This document shows, in pieces, positions 1 to 5,954 of a DNA stretch of 5,954 nucleotides. The stretch's first letter is position 1; each line of letters opens with the position of its first letter. Source of the DNA: Pseudomonadota bacterium. GTDB taxonomy: Bacteria > Pseudomonadota > Alphaproteobacteria > Acetobacterales > Acetobacteraceae. A model generated the notes under the pieces. It saw nothing but the letters and a program-made list of their open reading frames with translations, was not told the origin of the DNA and did no database searches. A program made the position numbers and the translations under genes. The stretch lies in the NCBI GenBank assembly GCA_021807465.1, contig JAKBCX010000114.1:1-5954 (forward strand), read 5' to 3'.

Positions 1-1
1 G

Positions 2-1294
2 TTGAGGGCGGAATTGCCGGGCGTGAATGTCCACGGCGCCGCCCTGGGCGATGCCGCGAACAAGGCCGAAATTGTCGTGCTTGCCGTGCCCTACGCCTCG
101 CAGGTTCCCACCATTGAGGCCATAAAGGGCCGGGTAGCGGGCAAAATCGTTATTGACACCACGGCACCGTTAAAGCCCCCCAAGGTTGGCACCGTGCAGC
201 TTCCCGCCGTTGGCAGCGCGGCTGTCGAGGTTCAGGGGCTGCTGGGCGAGGAAGCGCAGGTTGCCTCCGCCATGCAGACCATCAGCGCGGAAAAGCTCTC
301 GCATAACGAGCCGATTGAGGCCGATGTGCTGGTCGCCGCCGATAAGAAAGAGGTGGCGGAAACCGTTATCGGCCTGATCGGCGATCTCGGCCTGCGCGGC
401 TTCCATGCCGGGCCACTGGCCAATTCCGCCGCGTCCGAGGCGCTTACCTCCATCCTCATCCAGCTCAACCGCCGCTATTTTTCGCACGCCGGCATCCGCA
501 TTACCGGCGACCCAAAGGGCGAGGGCGCGGCCCGGAAGCCAGTGCAGATTATCCCCATTTCCGGCCTGCCGCTGTTCAAACAGGGCGATGACCTTGCCGC
601 CGCCATCACCACCGCGCTGCGCGCCCAGGGCGAGGCATTGCACGAGGGCGACGTGCTGGTCGTGGCGCAAAAAATTGTCTCCAAGGCCGAGGGACGCGCC
701 GTGCGCCTGGCTGATGTTCAGCCATCCGCCGCCGCCCACAAGCTGGCGGCTGAAACCGGCAAGGAGGCCGCCGTGGCGGAGCTTATGCTGCGTGAATCTA
801 GCGCCATCATGCGGGCGCGGCCGGGTGTTGTCATTGCCCGCCATAAAACCGGCCATGTCGCCGCCAATGCGGGCATCGATGCCTCGAATGTCGGTGAAGG
901 TGACGATTCCGTGCTACTGTGGCCGGAAAACCCGGATGCCAGCGCCACTGCCTTGCGTGCCGCGCTGATGCAGGCATTTAATGCGGATATTGCTGTCATT
1001 ATCAGCGATTCCCTGGGGCGGGCCTGGCGCATGGGCACGGCGGGCACCGCCATAGCCTCCGCCGGCATTGCCCCGTTGACAGACCGCCGGGGCGAGGCCG
1101 ATCTGTTCGGCCGCACCTTGCAGGCCACGGTGGTGGCCCGTGCCGACGAGCTGGCCTCGGCTGCCTCGCTGGTTATTGGCGAAGCGGCGGAAGCCACCCC
1201 CGCCGCCATCATCCGCAACGCGCCCTATGTTCGCAGCGCCACGGGCGGGATAGGCTCTATCCTTCGCACGGCGGAGGAAGATTTGTTCCCGTGA
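2..1294 (+). CDS. npdG/cofE: NADPH:F420 oxidoreductase (NpdG/FNO) fused to F420-0:gamma-glutamyl ligase (CofE), 5' end missing
   Basis: A single uninterrupted frame of 430 visible codons carries two F420 enzymes. Residues 1-168 match the middle and C-terminal parts of NADPH-dependent F420 reductases: a VVLAVPY strand (25-31), the KIVIDTTAPLKPP stretch (48-60), HAGPLANS (135-142) and the closing LNRRYFSHAGIRITG (155-169). The N-terminal GxGxxG nucleotide-binding loop, roughly 40-45 residues, lies upstream of the window, so the TTG at position 2 is probably an internal Leu codon. A short linker (about 169-180) leads to a full-length CofE domain of about 250 residues (181-430). It shows SKAEGR (227-232), GIDASN (291-296), SDSLGRAWRMG (335-345), ADELA (381-385), PAAIIR (400-405) and the family ending EEDLF. 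D293 and D336 are likely metal/GTP-site acids, by family analogy. CofE adds L-glutamate to F420-0 using GTP; the NpdG domain transfers hydride between NADPH and F420. Both are cytosolic. The protein ends just after EEDLF, so it has no FbiB-type FMN reductase domain. Domain assignment is firm; the benefit of the fusion is unknown. Confidence 0.93.
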   Translation: MRAELPGVNVHGAALGDAANKAEIVVLAVPYASQVPTIEAIKGRVAGKIVIDTTAPLKPPKVGTVQLPAVGSAAVEVQGLLGEEAQVASAMQTISAEKLSHNEPIEADVLVAADKKEVAETVIGLIGDLGLRGFHAGPLANSAASEALTSILIQLNRRYFSHAGIRITGDPKGEGAARKPVQIIPISGLPLFKQGDDLAAAITTALRAQGEALHEGDVLVVAQKIVSKAEGRAVRLADVQPSAAAHKLAAETGKEAAVAELMLRESSAIMRARPGVVIARHKTGHVAANAGIDASNVGEGDDSVLLWPENPDASATALRAALMQAFNADIAVIISDSLGRAWRMGTAGTAIASAGIAPLTDRRGEADLFGRTLQATVVARADELASAASLVIGEAAEATPAAIIRNAPYVRSATGGIGSILRTAEEDLFP

Positions 1295-1302
1295 AGCCGG
1301 GC

Positions 1303-1307
1303 TGGAG
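1303..1307 (+). promoter_or_regulatory. Ribosome binding site of fbiC
   Basis: The sequence TGGAG ends 9 nt before the ATG at 1317 and lies in the 22-nt gap after the cofE stop. It supports 1317 as the fbiC start and implies independent ribosome entry here, unlike the two downstream genes, which begin inside the stop codon of the gene before. Confidence 0.6.
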
Positions 1308-1316
1308 TGTAACACC

Positions 1317-3689
1317 ATGACCGCACCATGCCTCACGGACGCCGAACTGCTTGCCGCACCGCTGCCAGCTCTCATGGCGCAAGCGGCGGCTCTGCGCGAT
1401 GAGCATTATGGCAATATCCAGACCTACTCGCGCAAAGTCTTTATTCCGCTTACCTATCTATGCCGTGATGTGTGTGCCTATTGCACCTTCGCCAAACCTC
1501 CCAAGGCCGGGCAGCCGGTCTTTCTCTCGCGGGAAGAGGTTCTGGCCATTGCACGCGCCGGTAAAGCGGCTGGCTGTACAGAGGCGCTGTTCACGCTCGG
1601 CGAAAAGCCCGAACTTCGCTACAACGCCGCGCGCGAGGCGCTGGATGCCATGGGGTATGACTCCACCATCTCCTACCTCGCGGAAATGTGCCGCGCGGTG
1701 CTGGAGGAAACCGGCCTTCTGCCCCACGCCAACCCTGGCACGCTCGATGCTTTGGAGCTGGCGCAACTCCGCAAGGTTTCCGTCAGCCAGGGTATGATGC
1801 TGGAAAGCGTTTCCGAGCGCCTATGCCAGCCAGGCGGCCCGCATTACGGCTCGCCAGACAAACATTCGGCGCCGCGCCTCGAAACTTTGGAAAACGCAGG
1901 GGCGCTAAAGATACCTTTCACCACCGGTATTCTTATCGGCATTGGCGAGACCCGGCAGGAGCGGCTGGATGCTTTGCGCGCCATCGCGGCTTCGCATCAG
2001 CGCCACGGCCATATTCAGGAAGTCATCATCCAGAATTTCCGCGCCAAGACCGATACGCGCATGAAAGCCGCGCCGGAGCCGGAGTTCGAGGAGCTACTGT
2101 GGACCATCGCCGCCGCGCGCCTCATCTGCGCGCCGGAGACCAGCATCCAGGCCCCTCCCAATCTCTCGGAGCGGAATTACCCGCGCCTCATCGAGGCTGG
2201 GATCAATGATTGGGGCGGTATTTCACCCGTCACCATCGACCATGTGAATCCCGAAGCCCCTTGGCCGCATTTACAAACCCTGGCTGAGCAAACCGCCGCG
2301 CAAGGTAAGCTGCTGGTCCAGCGCCTGCCGCTTTACCCGCATTACATCGATGCTCGTTCGAAATGGCTCGATCCCGCGCTCATCGCCCCTGTGTTGCGGG
2401 ACGCGGACAGCAATTATTTTGCCCGCGCCGAGGATTGGTGCCCTGGCAGCCAATCGCCGCCACCCCAGCCCGCCTATGTGCCGCGGCTGGCGCCTGATGC
2501 CCGCCTGACCACCGCCCTTAAAGCGGCCGAGCAGGGCGATACGTTGCACGCGGATGACATTACCCGCCTCTTCGCCGCGCGCGGGGCGGATTTCGATCTG
2601 GTCTGCGCGAGCGCCGACGAGCTGCGCCGCAAGATGAATGGCGATGTCGTCAGCTACGTTGTCAACCGCAACATCAACTACACCAATATCTGCGGCTATC
2701 ATTGCCGCTTCTGCGCCTTCTCCAAGGGCAAGACGCACGAGGATTTGCGCGGCCCGGCTTATGATCTCGATTTGGAAGAGGTTGCGCGCCGTACCGAGGA
2801 AGGCTGGGCGCGCGGTGCCACGGAAGTGTGCATGCAAGGCGGCATCCACCCCGATTACACAGGCGAAACATATATATCTCTGTGCCGCGCGGTAAAGCAT
2901 GCCGTGCCGCAAATGCACATCCATGCCTTCTCGCCGCTGGAAGTCCGCCATGGCGCCTCCACGCTGGGCTTCTCGCTCACGGCGTATCTTGAAAAGCTCC
3001 GCGATGCCGGCCTTGCCAGCCTGCCCGGCACAGCGGCGGAAATTCTCGATGACGAAGTCCGCGCCGAGCTCTGCCCGGACAAGCTCAACACCGCTGAATG
3101 GTTCGAGGTGATGGAAGCCGCCCACGCGGTGGGGCTTCGCACCACCTCGACCATCATGTTCGGCCATATCGAGCATCCGCGCCACTGGGCCAGGCATTTG
3201 CTGCGGCTGCGCGAGTTGCAGCTTCGCACTGGCGGGTTCACGGAATTTGTGCCGTTGCCCTTTGTCCACATGGAAGCGCCGCTTTACCGCAAGGGCGGCG
3301 CGCGCCAAGGCCCCACCTACCGCGAGGCCGTACTCATGCACGCTGTCTCCCGCCTGGTGCTGCACCCAGTCATTCCCAATATCCAGGTTTCTTGGGTAAA
3401 GCTGGGCGAACAGGGCGCGTTGCAGGCGCTAGCCAGTGGCGGAAATGATTTCGGCGGCACGTTAATGAATGAAAGCATCTCCCGCGCCGCCGGTGCCTCC
3501 CACGGGCAGGAGCTGGAGCCTGAGCGCATGGAGGCGCTGATCCGCGCTGGCGGCCGTACACCGCGCATGCGTACTACCTTGTATGCCGATGCCCCGGCCA
3601 GCCAGCGCAGCCGCGCCTTTGGCGCCGCCGAGCTTGCCCCGATCATTCTCACTAAACCGCGCACCCGCGCCAAGGCAGCGGTGCAATGA
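1317..3689 (+). CDS. fbiC: FO synthase, fused CofG-CofH radical SAM protein
   Basis: This cytosolic enzyme makes the deazaflavin chromophore FO from tyrosine and 5-amino-6-ribitylamino-uracil, using two radical SAM centres. The CofG half (about 1-385) has the cluster motif C49-x3-C53-x2-C56 in LCRDVCAYCTF, then FTLGEKPE (92-99), PHANPGTL (136-143), SPDKHSAPRLETL, IPFTTGILIGIGET (199-212), EVIIQNFRAKT and IQAPPNLS (277-284). The CofH half (about 395-790) has C459-x3-C463-x2-C466 in NICGYHCRFCAFSKG, then CMQGGIHPDYTG (505-516), HAFSPLEV (536-543), SLPGTAAEILDDEV (568-581), TTSTIMFGH (609-617), FTEFVPLPFVHMEAP (641-655) and GGTLMNESISRAAG (713-726). Both iron-sulfur motifs are intact, so both half reactions should be possible. 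At 790 residues it is somewhat shorter than mycobacterial FbiC (about 850). Archaea usually encode the two halves separately; the fused form is the common bacterial arrangement. The ATG at 1317 is supported by a GGAG site. The stop overlaps the cofD start. Confidence 0.97.
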   Translation: MTAPCLTDAELLAAPLPALMAQAAALRDEHYGNIQTYSRKVFIPLTYLCRDVCAYCTFAKPPKAGQPVFLSREEVLAIARAGKAAGCTEALFTLGEKPELRYNAAREALDAMGYDSTISYLAEMCRAVLEETGLLPHANPGTLDALELAQLRKVSVSQGMMLESVSERLCQPGGPHYGSPDKHSAPRLETLENAGALKIPFTTGILIGIGETRQERLDALRAIAASHQRHGHIQEVIIQNFRAKTDTRMKAAPEPEFEELLWTIAAARLICAPETSIQAPPNLSERNYPRLIEAGINDWGGISPVTIDHVNPEAPWPHLQTLAEQTAAQGKLLVQRLPLYPHYIDARSKWLDPALIAPVLRDADSNYFARAEDWCPGSQSPPPQPAYVPRLAPDARLTTALKAAEQGDTLHADDITRLFAARGADFDLVCASADELRRKMNGDVVSYVVNRNINYTNICGYHCRFCAFSKGKTHEDLRGPAYDLDLEEVARRTEEGWARGATEVCMQGGIHPDYTGETYISLCRAVKHAVPQMHIHAFSPLEVRHGASTLGFSLTAYLEKLRDAGLASLPGTAAEILDDEVRAELCPDKLNTAEWFEVMEAAHAVGLRTTSTIMFGHIEHPRHWARHLLRLRELQLRTGGFTEFVPLPFVHMEAPLYRKGGARQGPTYREAVLMHAVSRLVLHPVIPNIQVSWVKLGEQGALQALASGGNDFGGTLMNESISRAAGASHGQELEPERMEALIRAGGRTPRMRTTLYADAPASQRSRAFGAAELAPIILTKPRTRAKAAVQ
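3686..3689 (+). promoter_or_regulatory. ATGA stop/start overlap joining fbiC and cofD
   Basis: The cofD ATG (3686-3688) overlaps the fbiC TGA (3687-3689). Only a weak AAGG (3672-3675) precedes it, inside the fbiC coding region. The arrangement suggests that cofD is translated by termination-reinitiation coupled to fbiC; the coupling is an inference, the overlap is seen directly. Confidence 0.75.
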
Positions 3690-4612
3690 TTATCGCATTG
3701 GCAGGCGGTGTTGGCGGCGCGCGGCTGGCGCACGGGCTGGCGCGCGCATTGCCGCCCGGCGAACTTACGGTCGTCGTCAACACGGGCGATGACTTCACCC
3801 ATCTTGGCCTGAATATATGCCCGGACCCTGATACCGTTATGTACACGCTGGCCGGCCTGGCCGACCCGGAACGCGGCTGGGGCGTAGAAGGCGAAACCTT
3901 CAATGCCATGGAGGCTCTGGGCCAGCTTGGCGGCGAGAACTGGTTTTCACTCGGCGACCGCGACCTCGCGACACACATAGAACGCACGCGCCGCCTGGCA
4001 CTTGGCGAACCCCTGTCCACCATCATGGCGGATTTCTGCGCCCGCCTCGGCATCCAGCATGGCGTCATCCCCATGTCGGACGACCCTATCCGTACCATCG
4101 TCCATACAGCGGAGGGTGATCTGCCCTTCCAGGATTATTTCGTCCGCCACCGTTGCGCCCCCGCCATCGCCCGCCTCAGTTTCAAGGGCACAGGAGACGC
4201 CAGCCCAAGCCCGGCCCTGAACGATTTGATGCAGAGTGACAGGGTTCGCGGCGTGGTTATCTGCCCCTCCAATCCGTTTCTCTCCATCGACCCCATCCTC
4301 GCCGTGCCGGGTGTGCGGCCCTGGCTACAGGGGCGTAAATTCCCCTGTATTGCTATATCTCCGCTCATCGGTGGCAAGGCCGTGAAAGGGCCGGCGGCCA
4401 AAATCATGGCGGAGCTGCAACTCGATGCCAAGCCGCGGGCCATCGCCCTGCATTACCAGGGGCTGATCGACGGGCTGGTGATCGACCAGGAGGATTCGGC
4501 GGATGCGTTTGGCCAATGCCTTGTTACCAGCACACTCATGCGCAACATGGCAGACCGCGAACGTCTGGCCCGAGAGGCGCTGTCCTATCTCGAATCATTG
4601 CGCATTGTATGA
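3686..4612 (+). CDS. cofD: 2-phospho-L-lactate (or phosphoenolpyruvyl) transferase, F420-0 synthesis
   Basis: CofD (FbiA in mycobacteria) transfers the phospho-acid from the GDP-activated donor made by CofC to FO, giving F420-0 or its dehydro form and GMP. The 308 residues match the usual family length. Family landmarks appear in order: the N-terminal nucleotide-binding loop AGGVGGARLAHGL (6-18), NTGDDFTHLGLNICPDPDT (32-50) with its conserved acids, YTLAGLADPERGWG (53-66), WFSLGDRDLATH (86-97), IPMSDDPIRT (128-137), FQDYFV (148-153), CPSNPFLSIDPIL (193-205) and SPLIGGKAVKGPAAKIM (225-241). No key motif looks broken. It starts inside the fbiC stop codon and ends over the cofC start, so the three genes form one translational block. 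The sequence does not reveal which donor is used; that is set mainly by the partner CofC. The product is cytosolic, with no signal peptide or membrane segment. Confidence 0.96.
   Translation: MIIALAGGVGGARLAHGLARALPPGELTVVVNTGDDFTHLGLNICPDPDTVMYTLAGLADPERGWGVEGETFNAMEALGQLGGENWFSLGDRDLATHIERTRRLALGEPLSTIMADFCARLGIQHGVIPMSDDPIRTIVHTAEGDLPFQDYFVRHRCAPAIARLSFKGTGDASPSPALNDLMQSDRVRGVVICPSNPFLSIDPILAVPGVRPWLQGRKFPCIAISPLIGGKAVKGPAAKIMAELQLDAKPRAIALHYQGLIDGLVIDQEDSADAFGQCLVTSTLMRNMADRERLAREALSYLESLRIV
4609..4612 (+). promoter_or_regulatory. ATGA stop/start overlap joining cofD and cofC
   Basis: The cofC ATG (4609-4611) overlaps the cofD TGA (4610-4612). No Shine-Dalgarno-like sequence is visible just upstream, so translation of cofC probably depends on ribosomes finishing cofD. 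The overlap decides the start: an in-frame ATG at 4516 exists but would add 31 residues with no family resemblance. Confidence 0.75.
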
Positions 4613-5193
4613 ATGTCTGGGCCGTGCTTCCGGTAAAGCCGGCCGAGGAGGGCAAATCGCGCCTGGCCGGGGTGTTGCCGCCACCACGGCGTATACGCCT
4701 TAACCGCAAGCTGTTCCGCCATACGCTAGGGGCCGTTTGCAGCGTATTTGCACCTGAGCGCGTCATTATTGTCAGCCGCGATGCGGCCCTGCTCGGCATT
4801 GCCGCCGCAGCGGGCGCTCAGGCACTTACCGAGCACGGCTGTGAGCTGAACGATGCGCTCACGCAGGCCCTGCAGTTACCCGCACCTGAAGATAGCCTGC
4901 TGGCCATTAGCACAGACCTTCCCACCCTTGGGCCGGATGATTTGCAGGCCATGCTTGCGGCGCCCGGCCAGGTTGTTCTGGCGCCGGACAGGGCAGGGCG
5001 GGGTACCAATGCGCTGCTTATGCGCCCGGCCGGCTGCATCCCGTTCAGCTTTGGGGAAGACAGCCTGGCCCGGCACCAGCAAGCAGCGGAGGCGCGTGGC
5101 CTGGAGGTCAGCATCATCTCTCGCCCGGGCTTTGCCTTCGACCTTGATCTGCCTGAAGATCTTAATCTCTGCCCGCCTGACCTGCTGGGCTGA
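4609..5193 (+). CDS. cofC: Phospho-acid guanylyltransferase for F420 side chain (CofC/FbiD)
   Basis: CofC couples GTP to a three-carbon phospho-acid (2-phospho-L-lactate, phosphoenolpyruvate or 3-phospho-D-glycerate, depending on the organism) and supplies the GDP-linked donor for CofD. The 194-residue protein starts with the diagnostic nucleotidyltransferase stretch WAVLPVKPAEEGKSRLAGVL (4-23), followed by RVIIVSRD (51-58), STDLPTLGPDDL (101-112), LAPDRAGRGTNALLMRP (124-140), FGEDSLARH (148-156) and FDLDLPEDL (177-185). D103, D178 and D180 sit where the family's metal-binding acids are expected. It is slightly shorter than many homologues (about 210-220), mostly through a short C-terminus. 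The start at 4609 is chosen because the conserved N-terminus begins there and it forms the ATGA overlap with cofD. Identity is secure; substrate choice cannot be read from this sequence. It is the last F420 gene in the window. Confidence 0.94.
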   Translation: MNVWAVLPVKPAEEGKSRLAGVLPPPRRIRLNRKLFRHTLGAVCSVFAPERVIIVSRDAALLGIAAAAGAQALTEHGCELNDALTQALQLPAPEDSLLAISTDLPTLGPDDLQAMLAAPGQVVLAPDRAGRGTNALLMRPAGCIPFSFGEDSLARHQQAAEARGLEVSIISRPGFAFDLDLPEDLNLCPPDLLG

Positions 5194-5266
5194 GGGGCAT
5201 TGCACCCCGCAAAGACCCATGCCTGTCCAGTGTCGCCAAAAAGCCACGGCCAGGGGCAAAGCCAGA

Positions 5267-5272
5267 TAAAAT
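5267..5272 (+). promoter_or_regulatory. Possible -10 element for the outer-membrane protein gene
   Basis: TAAAAT matches five of six positions of the sigma-70 -10 consensus and lies 59 nt before the ATG at 5332. No good -35 hexamer is found 16-18 nt upstream, so this is only a candidate. An alternative pairing of TTGTTT (5274-5279) with TTTATG (5297-5302) has the right spacing but a poor -10. Confidence 0.25.
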
Positions 5273-5319
5273 CTTGTTTCCGGTAAAAAGACTCCCTTTA
5301 TGTGCGGTGCAACCAATCT

Positions 5320-5325
5320 AGGAGA
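5320..5325 (+). promoter_or_regulatory. Ribosome binding site of the outer-membrane protein gene
   Basis: AGGAGA is a strong Shine-Dalgarno match placed 6 nt before the ATG at 5332. It is the best ribosome site in the window and fixes the start, which is also followed directly by a typical signal peptide. Confidence 0.8.
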
Positions 5326-5331
5326 GACGAG

Positions 5332-5954
5332 ATGAAGCTCCGCCTCGCATTTGCCGCCGCTACCTGCCTTGCATTGCCCATTGCGGCGCATGCCCAGCCA
5401 GTCACGGGTCCTTATGTCAGCCTCATGGGTGGCACCAGCCTTGCCAGCCAAATGAATTTTCAAGGGTACAATACTGGCAATACCGGCAAGCTCCAGTACA
5501 ACCCCTCATACGCGGTGGATGGCGCTATCGGTTACGGCTTTGGTAATGGCTGGCGTGTTCAGTTGAGTGGCGATTTCAACCGCAACACGGTCTCCAAGAT
5601 GAAGTACGACAGGATGGGCGACGCGGCCTTCGGTGGCGGCATGAACACCTATGGCCCGATGGTCGATGCTCTGTACGACATGGATATCGGCTTGCCAGTC
5701 TATCCCTATCTCGGTGCTGGTATCGGTTATCAGTGGCAGAAATTCGTGGCCCCGGCCTATGGCGCCATGGATAGTGTCTCCGGTACAAAAGGCAGCTTTG
5801 CCTATAATGTCATTGCTGGCGTGTCTTATCCGCTGGCAATGGTTCCGGGCCTCTCGCTCACGGGCGAATATAAATTCATGCAGCTTGTGTCCGACCGAAA
5901 CTACAACAACAATGTTGGCGGCGGCTGGTCTCACATGGGCATGTCCACCAGCAA
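5332..5954 (+). CDS. Outer-membrane beta-barrel protein, OmpA-like, 3' end missing
   Basis: The frame is open from the ATG to the window end (207 codons plus two bases). Residues 1-21 form a classical Sec signal peptide: positive start MKLR, hydrophobic core AFAAATCLALPIAA, and a likely cleavage after AHA before Q22. The mature part shows alternating hydrophobic/polar strands rich in Gly and aromatics, such as GPYVSLMGGTSL (26-37), YAVDGAIGYGFGNGWRVQLSGDF (60-82), YPYLGAGIGYQWQKF (124-138), AYNVIAGVSYPL (157-168) and LSLTGEYKFMQL (174-185), separated by Gly/Asn-rich loops. This is the pattern of small OmpA/OmpW-like outer-membrane barrels, and the style resembles alphaproteobacterial, perhaps Acetobacteraceae, OmpA-family proteins. 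Many of those carry a C-terminal peptidoglycan-binding domain, which would lie beyond the window. The protein is Met-rich (13 of 207). With its own ribosome site and a 138-nt gap, it is probably not functionally tied to F420. Barrel identity is good; exact family is uncertain. Confidence 0.8.
   Translation, partial: MKLRLAFAAATCLALPIAAHAQPVTGPYVSLMGGTSLASQMNFQGYNTGNTGKLQYNPSYAVDGAIGYGFGNGWRVQLSGDFNRNTVSKMKYDRMGDAAFGGGMNTYGPMVDALYDMDIGLPVYPYLGAGIGYQWQKFVAPAYGAMDSVSGTKGSFAYNVIAGVSYPLAMVPGLSLTGEYKFMQLVSDRNYNNNVGGGWSHMGMSTS

Larger units (their letters stand above)
5194..5331 (+). other. Intergenic region between F420 operon and outer-membrane protein gene
   Basis: These 138 bases hold no gene I can support. 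Just after the cofC stop there is a weak inverted repeat (GGGG at 5194-5197 against CCCC at 5205-5208, 7-nt loop) with no T-run after it, so I do not call it an intrinsic terminator. The second half is less GC-rich than the genes, including an A/T-rich patch around 5266-5290, as expected for a promoter region of the downstream gene. Confidence 0.6.

Noticed and set aside
2..4. TTG at the window start as a true initiation codon for the npdG/cofE gene
   Set aside because: Starting here would omit the Rossmann GxGxxG strand needed by NpdG; the frame simply enters from upstream of the window.
170..856. Minus-strand open frame (228 codons) opposite npdG/cofE
   Set aside because: The translation is low-complexity, Gly/Ala/His-rich, with no family motif; the + strand carries conserved enzyme motifs over the same bases.
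1287..1316. Possible remnant of an FbiB-like C-terminal reductase lost by frameshift after cofE
   Set aside because: The stop follows the normal end of the CofE domain and the next gene starts 22 nt later, leaving no room for a remnant.
2271..3365. Long minus-strand open frame (364 codons) opposite fbiC
   Set aside because: It is antisense to strongly conserved CofG/CofH motifs, its translation shows no recognisable domain, and long antisense frames are common in GC-rich genes.
4516..4608. Upstream ATG that would extend cofC by 31 residues
   Set aside because: The added residues do not resemble CofC, overlap the conserved end of cofD, and the family N-terminus begins exactly at the 4609 ATG.
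5194..5208. Inverted repeat after cofC as a rho-independent terminator
   Set aside because: The stem is only 4 bp, and the following bases (GCAAAGACCC) contain no T-run.
5506..5934. Minus-strand open frame (142 codons) opposite the outer-membrane protein gene
   Set aside because: The + strand frame has a strong ribosome site, signal peptide and beta-barrel pattern; the antisense frame has no family signal.

Overview
This window holds an almost complete operon for coenzyme F420 (7,8-didemethyl-8-hydroxy-5-deazaflavin) biosynthesis, followed by the start of an unrelated outer-membrane protein gene. All five genes lie on the + strand. The DNA is GC-rich. The last gene encodes a protein with a Sec signal peptide and an OmpA-like beta-barrel pattern, which points to a Gram-negative bacterium. 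The style of that barrel suggests an alphaproteobacterium, perhaps Acetobacteraceae; this placement is an inference from remembered family resemblance, not a search. F420 is best known from actinobacteria and methanogenic archaea, so a proteobacterial operon is of some interest.

Layout. Positions 2-1294 carry the 3' part of a gene that joins an NADPH:F420 oxidoreductase (NpdG/FNO) domain to a complete F420-0:gamma-glutamyl ligase (CofE). A 22-nt gap leads to fbiC (1317-3689), a fused CofG-CofH FO synthase. Then come cofD (3686-4612) and cofC (4609-5193), each joined to the gene before it by a 4-nt ATGA stop/start overlap. A 138-nt intergenic region (5194-5331) has no convincing terminator. 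The outer-membrane protein gene starts at 5332 and runs off the window end.

How they work together. FbiC makes the deazaflavin FO from a tyrosine- and a flavin-pathway precursor. CofC activates a three-carbon phospho-acid with GTP. CofD transfers the activated group to FO, giving F420-0 or dehydro-F420-0. The CofE domain adds glutamates. The NpdG domain exchanges hydride between NADPH and F420. The set is therefore sufficient in principle to make F420 and to reduce it.

The most notable point is the NpdG-CofE fusion: here CofE is joined to an N-terminal F420 reductase, whereas mycobacterial FbiB carries a C-terminal FMN-dependent dehydro-F420 reductase. The lack of that FbiB-type domain leaves open which three-carbon acid (phosphoenolpyruvate, 2-phospholactate or 3-phosphoglycerate) CofC uses. 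I saw no RNA gene, mobile element, CRISPR array or large repeat.
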